Shown piece by piece: positions 1 to 8,544 of a DNA stretch of 64,000 nt. Origin of the DNA: an uncultured Lachnospiraceae bacterium. Its GTDB lineage: Bacteria; Bacillota; Clostridia; Lachnospirales; Lachnospiraceae. The notes beneath the pieces are model-generated. The model was given only the letters and a program-made list of their open reading frames with translations, ran no database searches and was not told the origin of the DNA. The translations under genes and the position numbers were made by a program. The stretch's first letter is position 1. Every line of letters starts with the position of its first letter. The stretch is from contig CANCYR010000011.1 in NCBI GenBank assembly GCA_947382355.1, positions 1-64,000 on the forward strand. Direction: 5' to 3'.

Positions 1-52
1 GAGCAACCGGCTCATAACCGGTCGGTCCTGGGTTCGAGTCCCCGAAGGTCCA
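1..52 (+). tRNA. tRNA-Met (CAU), 5' truncated by window edge
   Basis: The anticodon stem ACCGG/CCGGT encloses the loop CTCATAA, giving anticodon CAT. A T-arm with TTCGAGT and the 3' acceptor strand AAGGTCC plus discriminator A follow. The 5' half lies outside the window. No CCA is encoded. It is the first of four tRNA genes on the same strand. Confidence 0.9.
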
Positions 53-106
53 TTAGATTATAAAGCAGGAATTGTGAAACTCCCTGTTATAAAATAGGGA
101 GAGTCA

Positions 107-180
107 GGCCCAGTGGCTCAGTTGGTTAGAGCGCCGCCCTGTCACGGCGGAGGTCGAGGGTTCGAGTCCCTTCTGGGTCG
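107..180 (+). tRNA. tRNA-Asp (GUC)
   Basis: A full 74-nt cloverleaf. Acceptor GGCCCAG (107-113) pairs with CTGGGTC (173-179), the anticodon loop carries GTC, and the T-loop is TTCGAGT. CCA is not encoded. Confidence 0.95.
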
Positions 181-243
181 CTTGTTGGTAAAATTTCTTA
201 TGTAAAGCAAGGAAATGAGGTCAACAAAAATTACATATCCCAT

Positions 244-316
244 GGGATCTTAGCTCAGCTGGGAGAGCATCTGCCTTACAAGCAGAGGGTCACAGGTTCG
301 AGCCCTGTAGGTCCCA
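244..316 (+). tRNA. tRNA-Val (UAC)
   Basis: A 73-nt cloverleaf. Acceptor GGGATCT pairs with AGGTCCC. The anticodon stem TCTGC/GCAGA encloses CTTACAA, so the anticodon is TAC. The T-loop is TTCGAGC. CCA is not encoded. Confidence 0.95.
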
Positions 317-337
317 TTAGAACGTTAGTCGTTCTAT

Positions 338-421
338 GCCGGCGTGGCGGAACTGGCAGACGCGCAGGACTTAAAATCCTGTGGTGGCAACATCGTACCG
401 GTTCGATTCCGGTCGCCGGCA
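338..421 (+). tRNA. tRNA-Leu (UAA)
   Basis: An 84-nt class II tRNA with a long variable arm. Acceptor GCCGGCG pairs with CGCCGGC. The stem CAGGA/TCCTG encloses CTTAAAA (anticodon TAA), and the T-loop is TTCGATT. It is the last tRNA before the AT-rich VgrG/PAAR islet, so it marks the possible landing site of that islet. Confidence 0.95.
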
Positions 422-433
422 GTATTATTTTTT

Positions 434-470
434 AAGCTCAACTCTTATGTAAAATGGAGTTGGGCTTTTT
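434..470 (+). terminator. Rho-independent terminator of the tRNA operon
   Basis: AAGCTCAACTC (434-444) pairs with GAGTTGGGCTT (457-467), with one G-T pair, and is followed by a T-rich run. It lies 13 bases after tRNA-Leu and closes the tRNA transcript. Confidence 0.85.
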
Positions 471-583
471 ACTTTTTATATGTTTATAGGCTATAACTGT
501 GTGGTATGGTGCTAATTTACTTTACTCTTATATCTTATTTATTAAATTATGTAAAGATATATAAAATAAAATATACAAATGTG

Positions 584-611
584 TTGACTTTTTTGGAAAT
601 ACGTTTATAAT
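584..611 (+). promoter_or_regulatory. Sigma-A promoter of the VgrG/PAAR islet
   Basis: TTGACT (584-589) and TATAAT (606-611) are separated by 16 bases. The first gene of the islet starts about 60 bases downstream, and all islet genes to 8307 run in this direction with short gaps, so one promoter could serve the whole set. Confidence 0.7.
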
Positions 612-671
612 TAAGTACGACAGTTAATAATTACAAAAACTGTTATAATAACTTTATTGGCAGGGAAAAAA

Positions 672-1238
672 ATGGAATATGGTGACGAAAAGATTATTAA
701 ACTTCTTAACGGGTATAAATCAAGAGTATACGGTAATATTTATGATGGTTATTACATAAAAGAAGACTTATATCGTTTTGCATTAAAAGAAATATTTGCA
801 GATAAGCTATATATGTATTTACCAATACGGTTTATAAGATGTGAGGAAATTTCATATTTAAATGTTGAAAACATGGATTTTTTCTGTATGAGTGAAAGTG
901 GAAAAATTCAATTAGCCTTAAAAAATACTAATATAGACATAACAGAAAGCGACTTATTAGAATCTACTTTACATAATATTTTAGAAGAAGCAAAAAAGGT
1001 AAATAATTCTGTTGAGTTTATGGAAAATGGAAAAATAGAAATAAAAGATGAGGATTTTGTGTATTGGAAAGATTATAAAGTCTCATATGGAAAAAAGATG
1101 TTATATGTGCTGCTGTTTGTTTTAGAGTTAGAAAAAACTATGATATATGGGAAGTTTACCTGTGGATATGAAGAGGCGGTATTATGGAAGCCCATATTTA
1201 TTTCAATGCTCAGTACAATAGAAGTGAGGGAAAAATAA
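672..1238 (+). CDS. Hypothetical protein, first gene of VgrG/PAAR islet
   Basis: A 188-residue soluble-looking protein with no signal peptide or membrane segment and no family I recognise. An in-frame TTG at 657 has no ribosome binding site. The ATG at 672 has AGGGA five bases upstream and is preferred. The gene is very AT-rich, like the seven that follow and unlike the rest of the window. As first gene of a VgrG/DUF4280 operon it could be a chaperone, adaptor or baseplate-linked protein, but nothing in the sequence decides this. Confidence 0.7.
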   Translation: MEYGDEKIIKLLNGYKSRVYGNIYDGYYIKEDLYRFALKEIFADKLYMYLPIRFIRCEEISYLNVENMDFFCMSESGKIQLALKNTNIDITESDLLESTLHNILEEAKKVNNSVEFMENGKIEIKDEDFVYWKDYKVSYGKKMLYVLLFVLELEKTMIYGKFTCGYEEAVLWKPIFISMLSTIEVREK

Positions 1239-1242
1239 AGTA

Positions 1243-1719
1243 ATGAAGATTATTGAACTGTTTGAAAAGCAATATGTAGCATATATTCCAATGGAATTTA
1301 AGGAATTACCTAAAGAATTGTTATTAATGAAATATCCAATGGAGCAGCGCCCGCAAATAGTTATGGCGGATGATACATATACAACTGATATAAAGTTTAG
1401 CTTACTGGATGTTAATACTATGGAGAAAATAGCAGAACCTCTGGCTGCTTCCGTAAAAAGAATGATACTGGATGCTAATACGTCTTATAAATATATAGAA
1501 GAAGGTACCATAAAAGATGAAAAGGGAAATATGGCAAGTTTCTTTTCTTTTTGTAATGATGTTTCAGATGGAATAGCACTGAATGTTATAGGATATAAGC
1601 AGTTTGGAAAAAGAGTAATCAATATTTCTTTGTCATGCCCTTTTGAAAGTAAGGAGATAGGTATGGAAATATATGTTGAAACTGTAAAAAGAACTCAAAG
1701 AAAATTAACATTAGCATAA
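1243..1719 (+). CDS. Hypothetical protein, possible DUF1795/DcrB-like adaptor
   Basis: A 158-residue cytoplasmic protein starting four bases after the previous stop. The N-terminal stretch, with its PxEFKELPKE pattern, a KYPMEQRP motif near residues 28-35 and alternating beta segments afterwards, reminds me of the DcrB/DUF1795 fold. In type VI secretion, Eag chaperones of that fold hold the membrane segments of effectors before loading. The second VgrG of this islet carries just such hydrophobic segments, so a loading role is plausible. The family match is from memory of the sequence pattern and is not established; 'unknown' is the safe call. Confidence 0.7.
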   Translation: MKIIELFEKQYVAYIPMEFKELPKELLLMKYPMEQRPQIVMADDTYTTDIKFSLLDVNTMEKIAEPLAASVKRMILDANTSYKYIEEGTIKDEKGNMASFFSFCNDVSDGIALNVIGYKQFGKRVINISLSCPFESKEIGMEIYVETVKRTQRKLTLA

Positions 1720-1733
1720 AACAGGAGAATAAC

Positions 1734-3119
1734 ATGGGAAATAGTGTAAAAGTTGATGAACTGGAAAGTCTTGTGGTAGTGGAATGCAAAATTGAAAAAG
1801 AAATTAATACGCATGGAAAGGCAGTAATTAAGGGCTATTTGCAAAATGATTTTAATAATCAAGTAAAGAGAGCGCTTGATACAGGAGAATATTTTACGAT
1901 TAGAGCTTTGGATGCCGAGGAACAGAACAGGGTAGTTTTTTCTGGAATATTATCTGTATATGATATAAAGCACATGAAGGATTTTGAAGAAATATACATA
2001 GAATTTGAAGCAGCAACAAAAAGAATGGATAAATTAAAGTGTAAACGTGTATTTTCAAATGATGATGAATGTTATGAAAATGTAATTAATTATATTAATA
2101 CTTATACTAATATATATTCTAATACATCTGAAGCTATTGGAAAAATGGGAAAAATATCAGTACAGTATTTTGAGACAGATTGGGAATATTTGAAACGTTT
2201 AGCGGCTGAAAAGAACAGTTGCATTGTTCCCGAATATGAATATCCTGGAGGAGGATTTTGTATTGGATTACCGGATGGTCCAACAGTCTCCGTTGAGAAT
2301 GTTGAACATGAAAATATAGTTGATTTCTTTCAATACATGAAAAAGAAGAAAAATGATGTTGATACTTCTCTGGTAAATGAAAATGTATATGTTTTTACAA
2401 GTAGAAGAATTTTAAGTATAGGAACAAGGGTGAAAGCGGTAAATAGAGAACTGATTATTTATAAAAGCTTTTCAAATATGAATGGTGTAAATTTAGTAAC
2501 AACTTATTATGCAAAATCAAAAGAGGGATTAAGGACAATACCATATAAAAACCTTAATATAATCGGAGCATCAATTACAGGAAGGGTAAAGGAGGTACAG
2601 GGGGATAAGCTTAAAGTAACCATGCTTCTTGATGGTTTGCAGGATAATCCAAAAGCTATGGAGTTTGCAACGGTTTACTCATCAACAGGAGAAGCGGGAT
2701 GGTATTGCATGCCGGAATTAGGAGATATAGTAAGAGTATATTTTCCAAATGAAAATGAAGATGAAGCATTTGTTTTTAATGCCATGCAGGTAGACAAGGC
2801 TGGAAAAAAACCACAGATAAAATTCTTCAGAAATCCTCAGGGAAAAGAAATTGAATTTGGAGAAAGTTATATAAAAATTACCAATAATGCCGGATTAACA
2901 ATTACTTTGGATGATGCTGAAGGTATTAAAATAGAAACTAAAAATGATACGGATATTAATGTTATGGCAAATAAAGATTTAATTATGAAAAGCGAGACTG
3001 GCATGCTGAAAATTACTGCTGAGGAATCAGTTTCGTTAAATAAAGGTGAGTCATCCGTTGTTTTGGATGATGATGTGAGGTTATCAGGAAAACAGGTACA
3101 TGTAAAAGAAATTGGTTAG
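1734..3119 (+). CDS. VgrG-like contractile injection spike protein
   Basis: A 461-residue protein of the VgrG/Pvc8/phage late-control-D family. Roughly residues 1-265 match the gp27-like hub: two-domain beta fold, with the motif FETDWEYLKRLAAEKN near residue 140 typical of the family. Residues about 275-350 look like a gp5/gpV OB-fold, containing GEAGWYCMPELGDIVRVYFP. Residues about 370-461 form a short repetitive beta segment like a needle. Trimers of such proteins tip the tube of contractile injection systems. It has a good ribosome binding site (AGGAG, 7 bases). No tube, sheath or ATPase gene is nearby, so it must rely on a machine encoded elsewhere or be an orphan. Confidence 0.85.
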   Translation: MGNSVKVDELESLVVVECKIEKEINTHGKAVIKGYLQNDFNNQVKRALDTGEYFTIRALDAEEQNRVVFSGILSVYDIKHMKDFEEIYIEFEAATKRMDKLKCKRVFSNDDECYENVINYINTYTNIYSNTSEAIGKMGKISVQYFETDWEYLKRLAAEKNSCIVPEYEYPGGGFCIGLPDGPTVSVENVEHENIVDFFQYMKKKKNDVDTSLVNENVYVFTSRRILSIGTRVKAVNRELIIYKSFSNMNGVNLVTTYYAKSKEGLRTIPYKNLNIIGASITGRVKEVQGDKLKVTMLLDGLQDNPKAMEFATVYSSTGEAGWYCMPELGDIVRVYFPNENEDEAFVFNAMQVDKAGKKPQIKFFRNPQGKEIEFGESYIKITNNAGLTITLDDAEGIKIETKNDTDINVMANKDLIMKSETGMLKITAEESVSLNKGESSVVLDDDVRLSGKQVHVKEIG

Positions 3120-3129
3120 AGTGATAATT

Positions 3130-3708
3130 ATGAAGCGTGAAGAAATCATTAATAAGGCAATATGGGATTATTCAATTGAAAACATTCATTATGGATTTGA
3201 GCAAATAGCATATGACTTTCAGTATAATTCTTTTGAATTGTTAAAAAGAACTTTATGGGAATTTGATCAGATATTTCAAAAAGTGATAGAAAGAAAAAAA
3301 GAAAAAGTATGTTTTATATCCATATATTTTTTATATAGTTCTTTGCAGCTGGATGATTATAAATTACAGGTTGATTTTTATGATGAACAATATTTATTTG
3401 ATAAGTGCCCGGTTGTATGCGAGGTTGATTTTTCTTTTGTGTTGAAATATTACAGACAGGAACTGGAACATTATGCTGAGTATATGAAAAAGCAGGTAAT
3501 TCAAGTTAAATATTATGAAATTTTGAAGTTTAGAAAAATGTTGCAATGTAAGTATAAAAAGGTAGTAAAAGCGGTGATTGAACAGTATTTACCATATATT
3601 ATGAATTTGAAATCATTTCATGAAATGGATAAAGATGAAGATTTCCATATTGTATATGGGGAATATTTTTCAGAGGGCGTGTTTTTATATCCGTTAGAGC
3701 AGAAATAG
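3130..3708 (+). CDS. Hypothetical protein of VgrG/PAAR islet
   Basis: A 192-residue protein rich in aromatic and charged residues and predicted helical, with no signal peptide. I do not recognise a family. An in-frame TTG at 3112 overlaps the upstream VgrG gene; the ATG at 3130, just past the VgrG stop, is the likelier start. Its position directly behind the VgrG gene, and ahead of the DUF4280 gene, suggests an accessory of spike assembly or effector handling. Confidence 0.65.
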   Translation: MKREEIINKAIWDYSIENIHYGFEQIAYDFQYNSFELLKRTLWEFDQIFQKVIERKKEKVCFISIYFLYSSLQLDDYKLQVDFYDEQYLFDKCPVVCEVDFSFVLKYYRQELEHYAEYMKKQVIQVKYYEILKFRKMLQCKYKKVVKAVIEQYLPYIMNLKSFHEMDKDEDFHIVYGEYFSEGVFLYPLEQK

Positions 3709-3765
3709 GCTTTACAGTTGCAAACATGAGAAAAATCTTGTATTAGAGGATGAGTTGGAGGAGAA

Positions 3766-4305
3766 ATGAAATATTTCTTATTACATGAAGACAAGAGAAT
3801 TTTAGATAGTCCCCAATTGATAAATTGGCATAAGAATATGCCGATACAGAAATTACGATGGGGAACTTATCATGAGATCCCCCCAAAGACAGTATTTTTT
3901 ATAAAAGAAAATAAAAATGTTTATTTTCCCGATATTATGTTATTTCCTTTTTTAATGATAAGCAGGAAGATAAAGGATGTACTGGATCTGTATGAACCCA
4001 ATATGGGCTATCGGCAGATGATTTTAATAGAAAATAAAAATGAAAGATGTATGCAATATTTTACCCCACATCTAATGAGAATTGATTGTTTAAGTAAAAA
4101 AACGGAATATAATTTTGACCATAGTGAAGTAAAAAAAGCAGTGCTTGAACAAAATAGGCTTATGGATAAGTGTATATTTGAGCTGGGAGAAGTATCAAAC
4201 AGACAAATTATTGTCAGACAGGATTTTTTAGAAAGTGTTTTGAGGAGAGAGGCAATTATAAATTTTGAAAGGGCAGAAATAGAAGGGGAAAATGAAAATG
4301 GCTAA
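3766..4305 (+). CDS. Hypothetical protein, possible Imm11/DUF1629-like
   Basis: A 179-residue cytoplasmic protein with a strong ribosome binding site (GGAGGAG before ATG). The central part, with PHLMRIDCLS near residue 105 followed by a segment ending in IIVRQDFLESVLRRE, resembles the layout of Imm11/DUF1629 proteins, which often sit beside polymorphic toxins and VgrG or PAAR genes. The resemblance is weak. It overlaps the next gene by eight bases, so the two are co-translated. An immunity or adaptor role is an inference from context. Confidence 0.65.
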   Translation: MKYFLLHEDKRILDSPQLINWHKNMPIQKLRWGTYHEIPPKTVFFIKENKNVYFPDIMLFPFLMISRKIKDVLDLYEPNMGYRQMILIENKNERCMQYFTPHLMRIDCLSKKTEYNFDHSEVKKAVLEQNRLMDKCIFELGEVSNRQIIVRQDFLESVLRREAIINFERAEIEGENENG

Positions 4306-4861
4306 TAAACCTACAAGTGGAGAGAACATTGAAAATTTATCGGAAGAAGAAATAGGGCAGCTTGCAGAAATAGAGAGGCAATATGAGCTGGAAAGAGGAT
4401 CGCAAGGTCCGGAAAGTATTTTGGTCAGAGGAGCCTTATTGCAATGTAGCTGTGGTACACATTGCAGAAGATTGAATCTACCCGAAAGTAATGGTGTATA
4501 TGTAAACGGGGATACTAGATATCCAAAAGTTCATGAGAAAAATTGTAAAGTAGGAGATTCCTATAATATTTCTTATTATGGAGTATGTAAATCTAATACC
4601 CCTCCTAATGAGGCAGAGGATATATGTCTGGAACCTTATGTGTGGCCTGATGGAACAAAGAGTTCTCCGGAAAAAGTAGAAGGAAAAAGATGTATGCCGC
4701 AAATATTAGGTAAATGGCTTGATACAATTTCAGATGAAAAGATAGTGGATTTAGATGATAATAAGGAATATCAGGGATTAACTACCAGTTCTTTTTTAGT
4801 GTGTAAATGTGGCGGCATAATTGTAGTGCGTGAGTCGGGCCAAAATTATAATGGCGAATGA
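4298..4861 (+). CDS. DUF4280 PAAR-like spike-tip protein
   Basis: A 187-residue protein. From about residue 40 it has the DUF4280 pattern: a glycine-alanine lead-in, the first cysteine cluster CSCGTHCRR, a VYVNGDTRYP segment, a conserved lone cysteine in YYGVCKS and a closing CKCGG. DUF4280 proteins are PAAR-like and are thought to cap the VgrG spike of injection machines, binding metal through conserved Cys residues. The N-terminal 35 residues are acidic and poorly conserved. Of two in-frame ATGs (4292, 4298), the second has better spacing from the GGGG ribosome binding site. It sits between the two VgrG genes, as expected of a tip protein for one or both. Confidence 0.85.
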   Translation: MANKPTSGENIENLSEEEIGQLAEIERQYELERGSQGPESILVRGALLQCSCGTHCRRLNLPESNGVYVNGDTRYPKVHEKNCKVGDSYNISYYGVCKSNTPPNEAEDICLEPYVWPDGTKSSPEKVEGKRCMPQILGKWLDTISDEKIVDLDDNKEYQGLTTSSFLVCKCGGIIVVRESGQNYNGE

Positions 4862-4876
4862 GAAGGGGAATAAGAA

Positions 4877-7135
4877 GTGGACGTTGGAAATATATTAATT
4901 GATGGGCTAAGTGAACAATACAGTGTCTTGGATTTAGAAATTACCGGCAGGGTAAATGAACATGCTATTTGTGAAGTTAAATTGCTTGCCAATGAAAAAA
5001 CAGCAAATGTATTATCAAGTTTTCAAAATATTATCATTAAGGAACTTGAATCAAATGAAATTTTATTTTGGGGAAGACCGGAATCGGTGAAAACAAACCA
5101 TAACTTGGAAGTTGTCATGAGATTAATATCAAATAGCGTTTTATTTGATTTAAAAAAAAAGAAAGCAACTTTTCAGGATGTTTCTTTAACTTATGCTCAA
5201 ATTGCAGAGTATGTTTCCAAAAGGGAAGAGGAAAATATCCAATTAGGCGAAGAATTAGAATTTCCAACAAAGCATGTGCTTTATCAGTATGAAGAAACTT
5301 CGTGGGAATTTTTGAAAAGAATTGCTTCAATGGCAGGAACGTATGTTATTCCCACATATAAAAATCCCCAATACAGTATGCTTATTGGAACAATAGGAGC
5401 AGAAAAGGATGTACCTGATGGATTATTGGAGATACACGAACAAAAAGAGTATCAAAAAGACATAGTTTACCTGAAAACATATAAAAATTTGTCAATAGGA
5501 CAAAAAATGCTTTATGATTGCAGAAGTTTTATTGTTCAATCAGAGAAAGCAATTGTAGACAAAGGTATTTTACTTTTTGAATATGCTCTGGTAAGTTCGG
5601 AGTGTTTCAGGGCTGAATACATAAATAATCTGGATATGTGCGGACTAGTGTTATCCGGAAAAGCAGGTGATATTAGAGAGAATGGAATAATGGTTCATTT
5701 TGATATTGACCAGGAACAAAACTCTATTGCTGCGCATGAATATCCGTGGAAGACAATTACAAGTAATCTTTTATATTGCATGCCGGAAGAAGGAACCAGG
5801 GTATTGGTAAATATGAATGACGATGAAGGAACAGAGGCAAGGGCAATATCGTGTTTGAAATCAAATGAGCCATGTTATCCCGTGGAAATGAAGACTTTTG
5901 TAACACCATTTGATAAAAAAATGCAATTAGATTCAAATAATCTTCTCTTTTCCGCAATTGGAAAGTCTGGTGAAAAAAATATGACTTTATTGAAGAATAA
6001 AGATAAGGTTTTGTTTGATTCATCAGGAAATATAATAATAAATAATTATCTGGGAAATATACAACTAAAATCTAAAGTAACAATTGCAGATTCATTTAAG
6101 GATATAAATGTAAAGTGCACCAGGGATTGTGTTTCGGCTGAGCTGGTTGTAAGCGCAACAATAGAAATTAATGGGAATACAGTTACAGTAGCAGGTAAAG
6201 AAAGAATCGGGTATCTGCCATTTGAAGATGCGCCTACTGAAATTGTAATCGATGCAAAAAAGTGGGGAAAGCTTGCATTGAAAGTTCTTTTTACAGTAGC
6301 TGTAGTCGCATTAGCTTGTGTTGTTGCGGTAGCTCTTGCTCCTATTGCAGCTGCTTTGGCCGGAGCGGCTACCTGTACAGCAGTTGCTACTGCTTCAACA
6401 GCTTCTGTTGTGGGCGGTGTTATAGCTACTTGCGCTATAGGCGGTACGGCATATGCAGCAGCCACCTGTTATTCACAGTATAAAAAAGATAAGACAAATG
6501 GGATTAAGCGTTCGCCCTTAGACTATCTTTACATGGGAATTGATAATTTTTGTACAGGGGCGATTATGACGGCACCGATGGCAGCTATACCAATTGTTAA
6601 TGAAGTACCGGGATTATATAAATTTATTGGCTTTGGAACAAGAATGATTGCTTCAGTTCCCGCTAGTCTTGGATATCAGTGGATTGACTCGCAATTAGAT
6701 AAGATGTTTGGAGGAGACTTTTATGATGCAGATAGTAATGTTGGATTGAATTTAATTTGTGACTTGCTGTGTAATGCTTTGGGGGAATTTATAGGATATG
6801 GATTGGATGCCGGATTTAGTAAAATTGGTAATATGTATAAAGCACGTTTTAAACCATATTTGAATATCACAGGACGTACTGAGGCTAGACAGTATTTAAA
6901 GAAGATTGGGGGAGATGAGGCAATGAAATATTGGCGAGATATTTTGTACTTTGTATACAAGCGAAACAAAGTGTTTGCCAAAAGTTTAGGCAAACTTGAA
7001 AAGGTCTTTTCAACAATTCCGTCGGCGTTGGAGAATTATGGATTTACATTTATAGATAAAAATACGACGGAATATAAGGAAGTCGAGCAAAGACAATATT
7101 TTAAATTTGACGGGGATGAATTAGTATGGCAATAG
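4877..7135 (+). CDS. VgrG-type spike fused to membrane-embedding effector
   Basis: A 752-residue fusion with a GTG start and AAGGGG ribosome binding site. Residues about 1-250 resemble the VgrG/late-control-D hub (YEETSWEFLKRIASMAG near residue 137 parallels the first VgrG). About 255-340 is an OB-like domain, and 350-460 a beta-rich linker. Residues about 465-535 are a long Ala/Val/Cys hydrophobic zone fit for membrane insertion, followed by further amphipathic helices (about 560-670). The last 85 residues are a charged alpha/beta tail of unknown fold. This is the architecture of an evolved VgrG carrying its toxin. The toxin activity is not recognisable; pore formation or translocation of the tail are both possible. 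It overlaps the downstream membrane protein gene by ten bases. Confidence 0.8.
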   Translation: MDVGNILIDGLSEQYSVLDLEITGRVNEHAICEVKLLANEKTANVLSSFQNIIIKELESNEILFWGRPESVKTNHNLEVVMRLISNSVLFDLKKKKATFQDVSLTYAQIAEYVSKREEENIQLGEELEFPTKHVLYQYEETSWEFLKRIASMAGTYVIPTYKNPQYSMLIGTIGAEKDVPDGLLEIHEQKEYQKDIVYLKTYKNLSIGQKMLYDCRSFIVQSEKAIVDKGILLFEYALVSSECFRAEYINNLDMCGLVLSGKAGDIRENGIMVHFDIDQEQNSIAAHEYPWKTITSNLLYCMPEEGTRVLVNMNDDEGTEARAISCLKSNEPCYPVEMKTFVTPFDKKMQLDSNNLLFSAIGKSGEKNMTLLKNKDKVLFDSSGNIIINNYLGNIQLKSKVTIADSFKDINVKCTRDCVSAELVVSATIEINGNTVTVAGKERIGYLPFEDAPTEIVIDAKKWGKLALKVLFTVAVVALACVVAVALAPIAAALAGAATCTAVATASTASVVGGVIATCAIGGTAYAAATCYSQYKKDKTNGIKRSPLDYLYMGIDNFCTGAIMTAPMAAIPIVNEVPGLYKFIGFGTRMIASVPASLGYQWIDSQLDKMFGGDFYDADSNVGLNLICDLLCNALGEFIGYGLDAGFSKIGNMYKARFKPYLNITGRTEARQYLKKIGGDEAMKYWRDILYFVYKRNKVFAKSLGKLEKVFSTIPSALENYGFTFIDKNTTEYKEVEQRQYFKFDGDELVWQ

Positions 7136-8307
7136 AAGATAATTTTAAACGCCAGAGAAGCATGTATTTGTTTTATACATTGTTTCCAATTCTACTGTTT
7201 TCTGAGATATTCATATATATTTATACGGCTCCCTTTCAGGAAAGAAGGGAAATTGTACCTTTTCTATTTGGAGCGTTACTGCTTATTGAAAGTATCATTG
7301 TTTTTTTACAGCTTGTGTCAAAAAGACGTTTTTTGAAGCAAATAAAGGGGATGAAGGAAGAGGAAAAATCAGCTTTTTTGGTGAGACCACTGTTGGTTGG
7401 ACCTATCTTAGTAAATGAGTCATTTGTGATAGAATACAGAATGTTTAGAAAGAGAATAATTCCCATTAGGGAAATTTTTCAGGCAAAATATAAAGAAGAA
7501 GAATGTGACGGGAGAGCCGGAGCAGTTCGTGTCTCCTTTTTAATGAGGCGTATAACGTTGCTAAGAAAAGGAAAAAGACAGATAAACATGAAAGCACCAG
7601 CACCATTCATAGGAAAAGAACCTGTGGTAATTGTAAATTCCATTAATCATATCATACAGGGGGAAAAAATCAGAGAAGGAACAAAGGATATTTATGCTAA
7701 ATATGATGGCGATTATCCATTTTATGGAATATTTGTTTTGGGGCTGGCGGGTATTATATTTTTTTTAAATCGTATCTATATGCCATTTATGGATTTATTT
7801 ATTAATAAAAAGGATGATATAGAATATTTTTTATTTCATGTTGGCTATGACAGGTTTTTTCAGATAGGCATGTATGTAATTGTTGGTTTGTATGTGACCG
7901 TAAGCTTTTTTTGGAAGTACAATTATATGGGGATTGATTTTGATTCCATACTATCAAATTTTGTACCATTTGGAATATTGCTGAGTTTGTTTGTGGTGAT
8001 GTTGTCTTTGGCAGACTATGGGGAAATAAGCTTAGAGGCAAGAAAAGATTTTGTAAATTATAAGAAGGAAGACTTTGAATACATTGAAACTGTGCTTTCA
8101 GGTGGGGATAATTATTTTTTAAGAGAAAATAATTTGGAAAATCTGGCTAAAAGACGTCAATTGGAAATATGGAGATATCTGAACATAGAACAGGATAAAT
8201 ATTTATTTTGCTTTGAAAATACTGATATTATTGTAAAGGAAAGAAAATATCAAATTAAATACTTGAAAAACACAGGTCTGATTACGGAGATACAGGAAAT
8301 GGATTGA
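7126..8307 (+). CDS. Polytopic membrane protein, candidate immunity protein
   Basis: A 393-residue protein with two N-terminal membrane segments (about residues 15-35 and 42-62), a central soluble region, three more segments (about 203-222, 245-265, 280-298) and a C-terminal soluble domain of about 90 residues. I do not recognise a family. Its start codon lies inside the end of the VgrG-effector gene, so translation is coupled. A membrane protein made together with a membrane-active effector is a natural immunity candidate. It is the last gene of the AT-rich islet. Confidence 0.7.
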   Translation: MAIEDNFKRQRSMYLFYTLFPILLFSEIFIYIYTAPFQERREIVPFLFGALLLIESIIVFLQLVSKRRFLKQIKGMKEEEKSAFLVRPLLVGPILVNESFVIEYRMFRKRIIPIREIFQAKYKEEECDGRAGAVRVSFLMRRITLLRKGKRQINMKAPAPFIGKEPVVIVNSINHIIQGEKIREGTKDIYAKYDGDYPFYGIFVLGLAGIIFFLNRIYMPFMDLFINKKDDIEYFLFHVGYDRFFQIGMYVIVGLYVTVSFFWKYNYMGIDFDSILSNFVPFGILLSLFVVMLSLADYGEISLEARKDFVNYKKEDFEYIETVLSGGDNYFLRENNLENLAKRRQLEIWRYLNIEQDKYLFCFENTDIIVKERKYQIKYLKNTGLITEIQEMD

Positions 8308-8443
8308 AAGTAAGACACCAATCTATTTTTTAGTTCACCGCTGTGGGCAGGTTCTTTCGTTTAAGAAATTGCATGAGTGTCGGTATGAGTGGGAGAAAAT
8401 CCTTAATGTAAAGAAATTTTTCCTGCTCAATTGCATATATTGG

Positions 8444-8483
8444 AAGCATTTAATCAGCCTTGAAAACATTTTCAGTAAATTCG
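8444..8483 (+). repeat. Degenerate copy of the 3' end of the 9284-10027 lipoprotein gene
   Basis: These 40 bases match 9278-9317 at 33 positions, the first 16 without a mismatch. The second copy is the stop-codon end of the lipoprotein gene on the minus strand. Read on the minus strand, this copy still ends in the same Ala-Asp-stop. The two copies bracket vapBC. Confidence 0.7.
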
Positions 8484-8490
8484 GATTTTC

Positions 8491-8520
8491 TTGACTAAGA
8501 TATATATCTTGGTATATACT
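8491..8520 (+). promoter_or_regulatory. vapBC promoter with palindromic operator
   Basis: TTGACT (8491-8496) and TATACT (8515-8520) are 18 bases apart. The spacer starts with the perfect 14-bp palindrome AAGATATATATCTT (8497-8510), well placed to be the VapB/VapBC binding site for autorepression. Confidence 0.65.
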
Positions 8521-8544
8521 GTTATTGGAAAGGAGTTGCTTATT

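Noticed and set aside
6046..6465. Antisense Ala/Thr-rich frame inside the VgrG-effector gene
   Set aside because: It mirrors the Ala/Val hydrophobic coding stretch on the other strand and has no start signal.
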